This document shows, piece after piece, positions 7,701-13,087 of a DNA stretch of 13,087 bases. The DNA comes from Myxococcota bacterium. GTDB taxonomy: Bacteria; Myxococcota_C; UBA6777. The position numbers were made by a program, and so were the translations under genes. Under the pieces are notes generated by a model, which ran no database searches, was not told the origin of the DNA, and saw only the letters and a list, made by a program, of their open reading frames with translations. Position 1 is the first letter of the stretch. Every line of letters begins with the position of its first letter. Location: contig CAUJFU010000094.1 in assembly GCA_963169055.1 (NCBI GenBank), forward strand, positions 1-13,087, written 5' to 3'.

Positions 7701-8343
7701 GCTGGTGTTGGTGCCAGATCAGGTTGACATAAAGGCGGCTTTTGATCTCGGATGTACGGGCGTCGGCTTCGAGTTCTTGGTTGTTGGTGTCTTTGACGTT
7801 ATCGACGCGGACGGTGTAGAGGCGGTTGGGATCGATCGGCTTGCTTGCGTCGAGGGTGAGTTGGATAAAGAAGCCGTCCACTTTGGCCGCAGTGATCGGC
7901 AAGATCGGGGTGGTACGAAAGTTTGCGATGACTGCGCCTGTGGTGGGATCAACTTTGTTGTTGAAACGAAGCGTGACGGCGCTTCCGCCGCTGCTGCCGC
8001 CGCTGAAAGCAGAGAGCAGTCGGAAGGGTTCTGGACCGAGAGGTTCGGGGATGATCGATTCAGGTTGTCCCTGTTCGGTGTTGGTTTTTTCGGGTGTGAC
8101 GGTTTGTTCGCCGCCGTCGGGGTTGGTTCCGTCGGGGTTGGTGGTTCCGTCGGGGTCGGTTCCGTCGGGGTTGGTGGTTCCATCAGGGTTGTTGGTTCCG
8201 TCGTTTTTGTTACCGCCATCGTTGGTGTTGCCGTCTTGACCGACAAAACCGTCGGTGATGCACCCAAGCAGGGCTGTGGGGAGCGTGAACCACACAAGAA
8301 AAAGCCCCGCTCCGAGCCAAAAAAAGGGGCGTTTTGATCGCAT
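4792..8343 (-). CDS. Large lipoprotein with GH57 glycoside hydrolase domain and C-terminal binding modules
   Basis: GH57 enzymes hydrolyse or rearrange alpha-glucans such as starch, glycogen and pullulan. The 1183-aa product has a signal peptide ending in the lipobox TALLGC (lipid Cys28), an Asn-Pro-Asp-Gly-Thr linker (about 37-78), an Ig-like domain (about 105-195), and a GH57 catalytic domain (about 203-720) with first motif HQHQP (211-215). GMWPGEGSVAEE (508-519) should hold the nucleophile Glu513, and IILDGENAWE (617-626) the acid/base Asp620; this wording resembles the amylopullulanase-like branch. SWIDGTFRVWIG (689-700) is a later conserved stretch. A DOMON-like beta domain (about 820-1037) and a final module with YKYTIG and WTGTEEFP (about 1060-1160) follow. 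The ATG at 8341-8343 has AAGGAG six bases upstream. It is probably anchored in the outer membrane, which is unusual for a family often found in the cytoplasm. The exact substrate cannot be told. Confidence 0.88.
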   Translation of the reverse strand: MRSKRPFFWLGAGLFLVWFTLPTALLGCITDGFVGQDGNTNDGGNKNDGTNNPDGTTNPDGTDPDGTTNPDGTNPDGGEQTVTPEKTNTEQGQPESIIPEPLGPEPFRLLSAFSGGSSGGSAVTLRFNNKVDPTTGAVIANFRTTPILPITAAKVDGFFIQLTLDASKPIDPNRLYTVRVDNVKDTNNQELEADARTSEIKSRLYVNLIWHQHQPMYVDPLKDEMQGPWVRKHATKSYYDMAGVLEKYPDVHLTINLTAVMLIQLQLYIDRLGPYYDKAANRIKATEFLKDWRGKTDPWVDLLLSPTPEPATMSTKIRGHFYDDPWATVSTSPQVMRFWPEYEALRDKNRQQYTKEDLLKLKFFFEIAWMDPDFTKGPMKLPDGDTVDLSDIVEQRADGRKYIKVPITEDLCNRMVAESYKIMKNVVGIHKKLQYNPLTKKGQIEVITTPFYHPILPLIHDTDLAKKTPFVDDIKLPPQPFQYPQDAFAQVAKARYYYRTLFGIDPQGMWPGEGSVAEETNIHYIQNNVRWIATGEDNLRRSKPENQALFYPYRVDSDTQVGTSKDELMIVFRDNKISDLIGFGIQGLAGETAATRLIEAIAANAPPFGAKDRLLTIILDGENAWENFTIDYDAKDFFNAFYGKLQDSFKRGDIIGVTPSEYIDGNPDRGIPAHPVKDLQELEPLNAGSWIDGTFRVWIGEDEETCGWNHLLRARQDLDRAGIPRPNPASPTPPESSPAYNAYMAWESIYAAEGSDWFWWFGDDMTTPANDDSGFDNVFRALLTAAYRFANKAGATLTIPSFRPCVQPKPKPVPDSPCTACPTIDGQFTRGTAEWTDDGGFIKDPDSAGEIPDPNDDIDSVFIAFDLNKLYLGILSSEILSDKLGKNYKLIIYFSHRNILNRTTGQVKDDPKNDKTPAGTVLPMRTGGAARRLILDFSGTQVKATMQTANGSGGWSDVATNGVVLGGPTTGQKLIEMSVPWTDLNLSVKAGEYDPLEVMVIAEEGGKEIDVAPNFGTFTVFEDASDAVFVTFEVDVSGTEEPLDKYKTCCKEQPKNKGGTADAYIVGNHRKLGMVGVDAQGKPVWVPNKIRLTPDPSNPNIYTFTLGLPKGYKLNYKYTIGTNSDEGRWTGTEEFPVTFRGFLVDDPSGKRCIKIRDIFANKPVGGRDGEVGSKSNFQTGCTR
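8110..8235 (-). repeat. Degenerate repeats coding the Asp-Gly-Thr linker of the GH57 lipoprotein
   Basis: Repeated CCGTCGGGGTTGGT-type units, 12 or 18 bp long, encode NPDGTT, DPDGT and NPDG runs just behind the lipidated cysteine. They form a flexible polar spacer that would hold the domains away from the membrane. The 844-aa lipoprotein has the same kind of spacer. Confidence 0.8.
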
Positions 8344-8368
8344 ACATCTCTCCTTCGATCTCTATCTG

Positions 8369-8385
8369 CCCCCATTGTTCGGGGG
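8369..8385 (-). other. Small GC hairpin in the leader of the GH57 lipoprotein gene
   Basis: CCCCC (8369-8373) and GGGGG (8381-8385) can form a five-pair stem with a seven-base loop, about 25 bases before the start codon and upstream of the AAGGAG site. It is the only structure seen between the terminator-like hairpin and the start. No clear promoter is visible in this gap. Confidence 0.4.
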
Positions 8386-8409
8386 ACTGCTTCTTGAAAA
8401 CAGGATGGC

Positions 8410-8448
8410 ACACATCCAAAGGCCGATGTGGCGAGCCTTTGGATGTGT
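8410..8448 (-). terminator. Perfect 14-bp-stem hairpin between the 844-aa and GH57 lipoprotein genes
   Basis: ACACATCCAAAGGC (8410-8423) and GCCTTTGGATGTGT (8435-8448) are exact inverted repeats around an 11-base loop. The hairpin begins about 20 bases past the stop of the 844-aa gene. On the minus strand the stem is followed by GCCATCCTG and only then TTTT, so the U-run is displaced. It may act as a factor-assisted terminator, as partial attenuation, or to protect the 3' end of the upstream message. Confidence 0.65.
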
Positions 8449-8467
8449 CTGTTCGGATACGTAGGAT

Positions 8468-11002
8468 TTATTGGATGACGGTAATATCGGCGGACTTGGA
8501 GGTTCGGTAAGGAACGCGGGGTTGCGTGGTGTTTCCGTCGATATCGCAGTACCAGAAGTTGAGTCCACCATCGCTGCTAAAGCGGTAAGCGTAGTTGTAA
8601 GTGCCGGCTTTTTCGATGGTAAGGGAGCCTTGGTATTCGTCTTCGTTTTCGCCGGGTTTTGGGGCATAACCGGGGTTGTGGCGAGCGTTGGTCCAGACCC
8701 AGTTGTTGTCGGTGGTGGGATCGGAGCCTTTGGGTCCGTAGCCGACTTGTCCGACGATGCCGACGCCGCCTTTGCCGGGGCCTGTGACGTTTTGTTTCCA
8801 GACACGCCCGTAGATGGTGGGGCTGGGGTTGCCCGCGACGGCAGCGGGGATGGCGGGAGTGACGGAGGAATCGGGGATGCCTTTGGGCCATTGGATGATG
8901 CACCAACCGACGGTTTCGGAGAAACCCGTGTAGGTGAAGCCTTGGGCGAGGGTTGCGCTTTGTCCGCTGTTGGAGGCGACCACATCCACTCGTCCGATGG
9001 TTCCGGCAGGTACGGTGGCTTCGGCTTCCGTTTTGGAGACGACGTTGACCGCGGCAGCGTTGTTGTTGCCGAATTTGACGGTCATTCCTGAGGCAAAGCC
9101 GCCGCCGATCAGTTTGACTTTGCTTCCACCGACAGGGAGGCTGGTGTCAGGGACGACGGACTTGAGGGAGAATTGGTTGGGGTTGACCGCGTTGTTGTCG
9201 TAATTGAAGCCTTTGGGGAAGGTGTTGGATTGATTGTCGGTGTTGGTGACGGTGACATCGACAAGTCCGGCGGTGGGGCTTGCGGGGGTTTTGCAGGTGA
9301 TGCGTTGTGCGGAAACGAGCTTGATATCGGTGGCAGCAACGCCGCCGAAGGTGACTTTGACGCCTGTAAGAAAGCGGTCGCCGTCGATGGTGATCTCGCT
9401 GCCACCCGCGAGAGGGCCTGCGCTTGGTTGGAGCAGATAGATCACGGGTGCGGTGTTGGGGTTGGTGCAGACGGGGTCGTTTTGGCAACGCGGGAGAGTG
9501 CAATCGGCGGGAGTACAGGGCTTTCGGTTGCAAGTGCCTGCGGTGGTGTCGCAGATCTGCGAATCGGGGCAGTCTTTGTCTTGGAGGCAGTCTTGGCAAG
9601 CGCCTTTGGTGGTGTTGCATTTTTTGCCGTTTTGACAATCGCTGTCTTGTTTGCATCCTGTGGCTTGGCAGACTTGTTGATTTTTACAGCGTTCGTTGGC
9701 GCAATCGTTAGCGTTGCAGGGGCGACAAGCGTTGGCCTCGCAGACTTCGCCTGTTTGGCAAGCGCTATCGCCCGAACAGCCGGTGGTTTGGCAGACAGGT
9801 TTGGTTTTGCACTTGGTTTCTTTGCAATCGTTGGGGGTGCAATCGCGGCAAGCACCATTGGCGCAGACCTGATCGCCTGAACATGCGGTGCTATCGGTGC
9901 AGACGCCTTGGCAAACAGGTTTGTCTTTGCAGCGGGCTTCGGCACAATCGTTGGGGGTGCAGGGGGGTTCTTTGCCTTTGCAGACGATGATCGTGGTGTT
10001 GTCGACGGCTCCACGGCTGTCTTTTTGGTAGACGATCTCTTGTTTTTCGTCTTCGGAGAAGGTGCCATCGCCATTGCAATCGGCCCATACGGTGACACCG
10101 TCCTTGATGGCGCGGTCGTCGATATCTTTGTATTCACGGCCCGTTGCGGAGTTGAATTGGAAGACGAACTGGACAGCACGTTCAAAGGCGAGTTTTCCGT
10201 AGTGGGGGCTGTAATCGAGGACTTTGCTTTGGACGTAGGTGTGGACGCCGTCGCCTTTGGTGTCGTCGCCATCGGCTCCTTTATCGAGGATCTGGATGGG
10301 GGCCCAGTCGCTCATGGTGCCTTTGAGGAAGATCGGGGTTGCGGGATCGGCCAGTTTGAATTCGTTGGGCATCTTGTTGGTGTCGAGGACGATCTTGATA
10401 TCGATGCTTCCGTGGCGTGGGATCTTGAGACCTTGGGCGCGAAGGACGTCGGTGGAACCTTTTTTGACGACGATCTTGCCGTTTGAGCCTTCCCACAGCC
10501 AGTTGTCGTCTTCGTTGATCACGCCGTATTCGATCTCGATATCGCGGTCTGCTGCGGGCTTGACAAATACGACAGTACCGAAGATGTGGTCACCTTTTTT
10601 GGAACCGACGGGTTCATGGCCGCCTTGGTCGATGGGTCCGTCGTCATAGAGCGGAGGGAAAGGGCCGTCAGTGGGCTGCCATGCGCTGGCGTATGCAACG
10701 GTGTTGGTTTTGGCGTCGTACACAAAGGAGCCGTTCCAGCGCAGTTGTCCGTCTTTGTAGGTTTTGTTGGCGGAGTCGTCGATGGTGAATTCAAGGGCCG
10801 CATAGCCGGGAGGTGCGGGCCATTTTCCGTTGGCGGTGCCGTCGGGGTTGGTGGTGCCGTCGGGGTTGGTGGTGCCGTCGGGGTTATTTCCCCCGTCTTG
10901 GTTGGTTTTTTCGGAGGGAGTCGACGAGGGGCATCCGTAGGTGGAAAACAAAAAGAAGGTAACAAAGAGGGATAAAAAGAGATGTACAATCGATCGTTGC
11001 AT
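8468..11002 (-). CDS. Multidomain lipoprotein with Cys-rich repeats and two IPT/TIG domains
   Basis: No catalytic domain is recognised. The 844-aa product has a signal peptide with lipobox STYGC (lipid Cys24) and an Asn-Pro-Asp-Gly-Thr linker (about 36-58). A beta-rich domain (about 65-205) and a carbohydrate-binding-like module with FLKGTMSDW (225-233) and GDGVHTY (250-256) follow. The Cys-rich block (341-512) holds four copies of a CTPNDC...C...PVC pattern, starting at 348, 388, 429 and 496, with shorter C-x5-C units between them. Two IPT/TIG immunoglobulin-like domains (about 518-601 and 606-692) come next, then a C-terminal domain with GQVGYGPKGSDP (751-762) of a kind I associate with Myxococcota surface proteins. 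The ATG at 11000-11002 has AAGGAG eight bases upstream. It starts 44 bp after the 523-aa gene, so the two are probably co-transcribed. A surface adhesin or glycan-binding role is inferred only. Confidence 0.85.
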   Translation of the reverse strand: MQRSIVHLFLSLFVTFFLFSTYGCPSSTPSEKTNQDGGNNPDGTTNPDGTTNPDGTANGKWPAPPGYAALEFTIDDSANKTYKDGQLRWNGSFVYDAKTNTVAYASAWQPTDGPFPPLYDDGPIDQGGHEPVGSKKGDHIFGTVVFVKPAADRDIEIEYGVINEDDNWLWEGSNGKIVVKKGSTDVLRAQGLKIPRHGSIDIKIVLDTNKMPNEFKLADPATPIFLKGTMSDWAPIQILDKGADGDDTKGDGVHTYVQSKVLDYSPHYGKLAFERAVQFVFQFNSATGREYKDIDDRAIKDGVTVWADCNGDGTFSEDEKQEIVYQKDSRGAVDNTTIIVCKGKEPPCTPNDCAEARCKDKPVCQGVCTDSTACSGDQVCANGACRDCTPNDCKETKCKTKPVCQTTGCSGDSACQTGEVCEANACRPCNANDCANERCKNQQVCQATGCKQDSDCQNGKKCNTTKGACQDCLQDKDCPDSQICDTTAGTCNRKPCTPADCTLPRCQNDPVCTNPNTAPVIYLLQPSAGPLAGGSEITIDGDRFLTGVKVTFGGVAATDIKLVSAQRITCKTPASPTAGLVDVTVTNTDNQSNTFPKGFNYDNNAVNPNQFSLKSVVPDTSLPVGGSKVKLIGGGFASGMTVKFGNNNAAAVNVVSKTEAEATVPAGTIGRVDVVASNSGQSATLAQGFTYTGFSETVGWCIIQWPKGIPDSSVTPAIPAAVAGNPSPTIYGRVWKQNVTGPGKGGVGIVGQVGYGPKGSDPTTDNNWVWTNARHNPGYAPKPGENEDEYQGSLTIEKAGTYNYAYRFSSDGGLNFWYCDIDGNTTQPRVPYRTSKSADITVIQ
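10835..10886 (-). repeat. 18-bp perfect tandem repeat in the linker of the 844-aa lipoprotein
   Basis: GGTGCCGTCGGGGTTGGT occurs at 10835-10852 and 10853-10870, and its first 15 bases again from 10871. Each unit codes six residues of the NPDGTT spacer. The exact identity points to recent slippage and likely length variation among strains, without frame change. Confidence 0.9.
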
Positions 11003-11046
11003 GGATACGGCTCCTTGGGTCGATCAAGACCTTTGGGGGAAGAGTC

Positions 11047-12618
11047 CTATTCACATTTGAGAGTTTGGGGCTGTGCGTTGGCAAACACGCGGTAGCCGTC
11101 GAGGGTGCAATCTTGATCCCAATCAGTGGGGCGCTCGTGGGTGTCAGGGAGGCCATCGTTGTTTTGGTCGACTTTGCAGCCGCAATCGGGGTGGTTTTTG
11201 CGCGGGTCGGGTTGTCCACAAGCATCGGCGGGAGGTTCACGAAAGCAGATCAAGCCGGTGGCTCCTTTGAGTTGGAGGGTGTTGACGCGATCTTTGTTGC
11301 TGGTCTCGTCCGCAAAGTTGTCGTGTCGTGCGACAAACCCATCACCGTTTTGGTCGACCACTTCCAAGAGTCGTTGGTTGCCGGGGAATTCTTCGGTTCC
11401 GCCCCAGACATCGCTGTAGAGGCCGTAAGTATATTTGTAGCCGACGCGCAAAGTCTCGATACACTGGCTCTTGTGGCAGATGGCTTTGTCGCCGCAGTCC
11501 GTCGCTTTTTGGCAGCTTTGGCCCGTGGCCTTGGGTGCATCAAGCAACATGGTATACGTCCAGACTCCATCTCCTGCGATCAGGTCTCCGTTGGTGCCGT
11601 CGTCGTACATCTGGATCTTGTTGGGTTCCCAGTTGCTGAGCTGGTTGGTGAGTTGCGGGCTGATGATCGCGGAATCTTTGTGGACGCCGCCTGTGATGTA
11701 GACCTTGCATTGTTCGCAAGAAGCGCCGCCGTAGCGTTTGGCGTGTTTGAATTGATTGATCACCGCGCAGTTTCCGTCTTTTGCGTTTTGGTTGATCGTC
11801 AAGGTGAAGATCACACGGATCTTTTCGCCAAAGGTGCAGGTGGGCAGAGTGAGTTTTTGAAGGGCGAGAGCGAGTAGTTTATCAAAGGCGACGGTGTCTT
11901 TTTCGGGTCCATCGGCACATTCGGTTGGAAGGCCATCGCCCGGGGCGCAATAATCGGTGCCGCTTCCGAGAGCAGCGGCGTTGAGTCCGCTTTTTTCAAC
12001 CGTTGGAAGGTCGTTTCCGTTGGCGGGCTTGTAACGTGCGCTCAAAAAGATCGGTTGGCTGGCTTGTTTGGCAAAGTCGAGAAGTTTTTGGACGGCTGAT
12101 TGGAGTTGAAGGACTTGTTTTTCCGAGGATTCGTTGGCGCGTTTGAGTAAGATATCAAGACCTTGGGTGGGATAATTCACGACTTCAAGACCGCGTGTGC
12201 TGAGCAAGGCTTCGACGATCAAAGCAGTGGCGGTACTTTTGGCATCAAGGGTTCCGGCATCGGTGGTGACTTCTTGTTTGGCGGTGGGGACGATGGTGCG
12301 CAAGACGATCCCGCCGCTGGTGGCATCCACAATCAAGTTGTTGAAGTCGGTGCCTTGGGGAAGCTCGATCTGAAAGGCCCCGTTGCCATCGGCCTTTCCA
12401 GAGGCGATGGTTGCGGAGGCGGCTCGGATGGTGATCTCGGCGTTGGCAAGGGCGTTTGCGGTGCCGCTGAGCTTGGTGACAGGTTTGATCTCGGGGGGCT
12501 TGGGGGGCTCGATCTGGCTGATGCCTCCGCCGATCAAGGCTTCGAGGCCGCAGCCCGTGACGGACGGAACAATAAAAACAAAACACACAAACCAAGCCCA
12601 AAAGATTCTACGTTGCAT
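11047..12618 (-). CDS. Lipoprotein with carbohydrate-binding-like module
   Basis: No named family recognised. The 523-aa product has a signal peptide with lipobox SVTGC (lipid Cys23) and a carboxypeptidase-regulatory-like beta domain (about 48-105). A helical, Ala/Leu-rich region (about 125-260) follows, then a module (about 303-440) with MYDDGTNGDLIAGDGVWTYT (337-356), YKYTYG (394-399) and WGGTEEFPGNQR (405-416), interrupted by a small Cys-rich insert (369-386). Near the C-terminus a DQNNDGLPD stretch (484-492) looks like a calcium-binding loop. The ATG at 12616-12618 is preferred because GAGGAGG lies seven bases upstream and a signal peptide follows at once; the frame is open to 12759, but those extra residues are not signal-like. 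The YKYTYG and GTEEFP motifs also occur near the end of the GH57 lipoprotein, suggesting a related ligand. A surface glycan-binding role is an inference. Confidence 0.83.
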   Translation of the reverse strand: MQRRIFWAWFVCFVFIVPSVTGCGLEALIGGGISQIEPPKPPEIKPVTKLSGTANALANAEITIRAASATIASGKADGNGAFQIELPQGTDFNNLIVDATSGGIVLRTIVPTAKQEVTTDAGTLDAKSTATALIVEALLSTRGLEVVNYPTQGLDILLKRANESSEKQVLQLQSAVQKLLDFAKQASQPIFLSARYKPANGNDLPTVEKSGLNAAALGSGTDYCAPGDGLPTECADGPEKDTVAFDKLLALALQKLTLPTCTFGEKIRVIFTLTINQNAKDGNCAVINQFKHAKRYGGASCEQCKVYITGGVHKDSAIISPQLTNQLSNWEPNKIQMYDDGTNGDLIAGDGVWTYTMLLDAPKATGQSCQKATDCGDKAICHKSQCIETLRVGYKYTYGLYSDVWGGTEEFPGNQRLLEVVDQNGDGFVARHDNFADETSNKDRVNTLQLKGATGLICFREPPADACGQPDPRKNHPDCGCKVDQNNDGLPDTHERPTDWDQDCTLDGYRVFANAQPQTLKCE

Positions 12619-12622
12619 CGAA

Positions 12623-12666
12623 GGACCTCCTCTGGTCCAAGAGAGCGGAAGATACCGCTGTCTTGG
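12623..12666 (-). promoter_or_regulatory. Structured leader with two overlapping hairpins at the ribosome binding site
   Basis: Hairpin one pairs 12637-12642 and 12644-12648 with 12661-12666 and 12655-12659: 11 pairs, one G-G-type mismatch and a six-base loop. Hairpin two, GGACC (12623-12627) with GGTCC (12634-12638), encloses most of the GAGGAGG ribosome binding site. The two share bases 12637-12638, so full formation of one disturbs the other. This is the layout of a translational switch, but no ligand or sensor is indicated. Confidence 0.45.
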
Positions 12667-12671
12667 GTCGA

Positions 12672-12688
12672 GCGTGTTCGGAACACGC
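12672..12688. promoter_or_regulatory. 17-bp palindrome, possible operator
   Basis: GCGTGTTC-G-GAACACGC is a perfect inverted repeat with eight-base arms around one base, 54-70 bases upstream of the lipoprotein start. The arm length and position suit a dimeric regulator site. With a one-base loop it is unlikely to be an RNA hairpin of this exact shape. The cognate regulator is unknown. Confidence 0.45.
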
Positions 12689-12754
12689 AGAACCCACAAA
12701 TTTTTGATTCGGTAGGAGTTACGCAGTTGCCAAAAATCCCCGTGCTCGTGAAAG

Positions 12755-12867
12755 TTCAAGCGGATCCGTCGTTGGTTTGAAAAACATCTGTTTCTTCCGC
12801 CTATACGGGGTCAAGGGGGCTGTGACAAGGAAGCAGGGTGTGGGGCCGCGCCCCACAAAACAAATCC
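12755..12867. repeat. Dispersed intergenic repeat, copy B
   Basis: Second copy of the element at 555-667, in the same orientation, with the shared core ACGGGGTCAAGGGGGC. Its hairpin at 12839-12857 (TGTGGGGC, loop CGC, GCCCCACA) is fully paired. At the third stem position from the outside, copy A has U-G and copy B U-A when read as plus-strand RNA, so pairing is kept on that strand; as minus-strand RNA, copy A would have a C-A mismatch. Like copy A, it follows the stop of a minus-strand gene and precedes the start of the next one. Confidence 0.8.
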
Positions 12868-12915
12868 ACCTGCGTTATTTCGATGCGGAAAACACATCGT
12901 GTGAGCGGTGAAGGA

Positions 12916-13086
12916 TCACCACGCGACGCTTGCGGTGGCTTTGCTGCGCCAAACGCGCCAATATCGGTCTTCGAGGATGCGTTGTGCGGGATCGGAGATG
13001 TGACGATCACGCAGTAGATCCCGATGGATATATTCGAGGTAATAGTTGATCTTGACCCCCCCAAAGTCAAAGCCGAGCTTGAGGTA
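12916..13086 (-). CDS. C-terminal end of an unrecognised protein
   Basis: An open frame enters from the right edge and ends at a TGA (12916-12918), giving 56 visible residues. They include FDFGGVKINYYLEYIHRD and end RVWRSKATASVAW. The composition (aromatic, charged, balanced) looks like real protein, and the frame agrees with the direction of all neighbours, but I cannot assign a family. A shorter overlapping frame on this strand (12801-13070) runs through the intergenic repeat and looks spurious. Confidence 0.6.
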   Translation of the reverse strand, partial: YLKLGFDFGGVKINYYLEYIHRDLLRDRHISDPAQRILEDRYWRVWRSKATASVAW

Positions 13087-13087
13087 G

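Larger units (their letters stand above)
12619..12915 (-). other. 297-bp non-coding region before the 523-aa lipoprotein gene
   Basis: The region holds a leader with two hairpins, a 17-bp palindrome and intergenic repeat copy B. A weak stem (12881-12885 with 12895-12899) lies just after the partial gene to the right, without a U-run. I could not find a convincing -35/-10 pair, although the gene probably has its own promoter here. Confidence 0.6.

Noticed and set aside
6304-8337. A 677-codon open frame on the plus strand opposite the GH57 gene
   Set aside because: It is the antisense shadow of a well-supported gene; the product is Gly/Val/Phe/Asp-rich without domain motifs, and codon bias of the minus-strand gene explains the lack of stops.
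10835-10886. CRISPR-like array
   Set aside because: The 18-bp units are contiguous without spacers and encode an in-frame linker.
12801-13070. An 89-codon minus-strand open frame at the right end
   Set aside because: It crosses the intergenic repeat and is out of frame with the more protein-like sequence ending at 12916.

Overview
All nine genes or gene fragments that can be supported lie on the minus strand, so the window reads functionally from right to left. The likely source is a Gram-negative bacterium of the Myxococcota / former Deltaproteobacteria type. The reasons are large modular lipoproteins with Asn-Pro-Asp-Gly-Thr linkers behind the lipid-bearing cysteine, Cys-rich repeat blocks, IPT/TIG domains, moderate G+C, and use of GTG and TTG starts. 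This placement is an inference from protein style; no rRNA or other marker gene is present.

Right-hand part (about 3720-13087): the C-terminal end of an unrecognised protein (12916-13086) is followed by a 297-bp non-coding stretch. That stretch holds one copy of a dispersed intergenic repeat, a 17-bp palindrome and a structured leader. Then come three large predicted lipoproteins: a 523-aa protein (11047-12618), an 844-aa protein with Cys-rich and IPT domains (8468-11002), and a 1183-aa protein containing a family GH57 glycoside hydrolase domain (4792-8343). They share linkers and what looks like one recurring beta-rich, carbohydrate-binding-like module, so they may form a surface set for binding and cutting alpha-glucan. 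A perfect 14-bp-stem hairpin separates the second and third. Two small genes follow: an 89-aa membrane-anchored zinc-ribbon protein (4332-4601) and a 159-aa Cys-repeat lipoprotein with a TTG start (3720-4199).

Left-hand part (1-3667): a thiamine-thiazole operon in the order thiO-thiS-thiG-thiE-thiF, with a good sigma70-like promoter before thiO. ThiF adenylates the C-terminal Gly-Gly of ThiS for sulfur loading, ThiO makes dehydroglycine (iminoacetate), ThiG builds the thiazole phosphate, and ThiE joins thiazole to pyrimidine to make thiamine phosphate. thiF is cut by the left edge. It sits 234 bp after thiE, behind a second copy of the intergenic repeat and a 29-bp tandem duplication, and it has an unusual repetitive N-terminal extension. 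I see no TPP riboswitch before thiO.

I do not see a clear novel multi-gene system. The most worthwhile items are the paired intergenic repeats, the module shared by the three lipoproteins with a surface GH57 enzyme, and the structured leader in front of the 523-aa lipoprotein gene.
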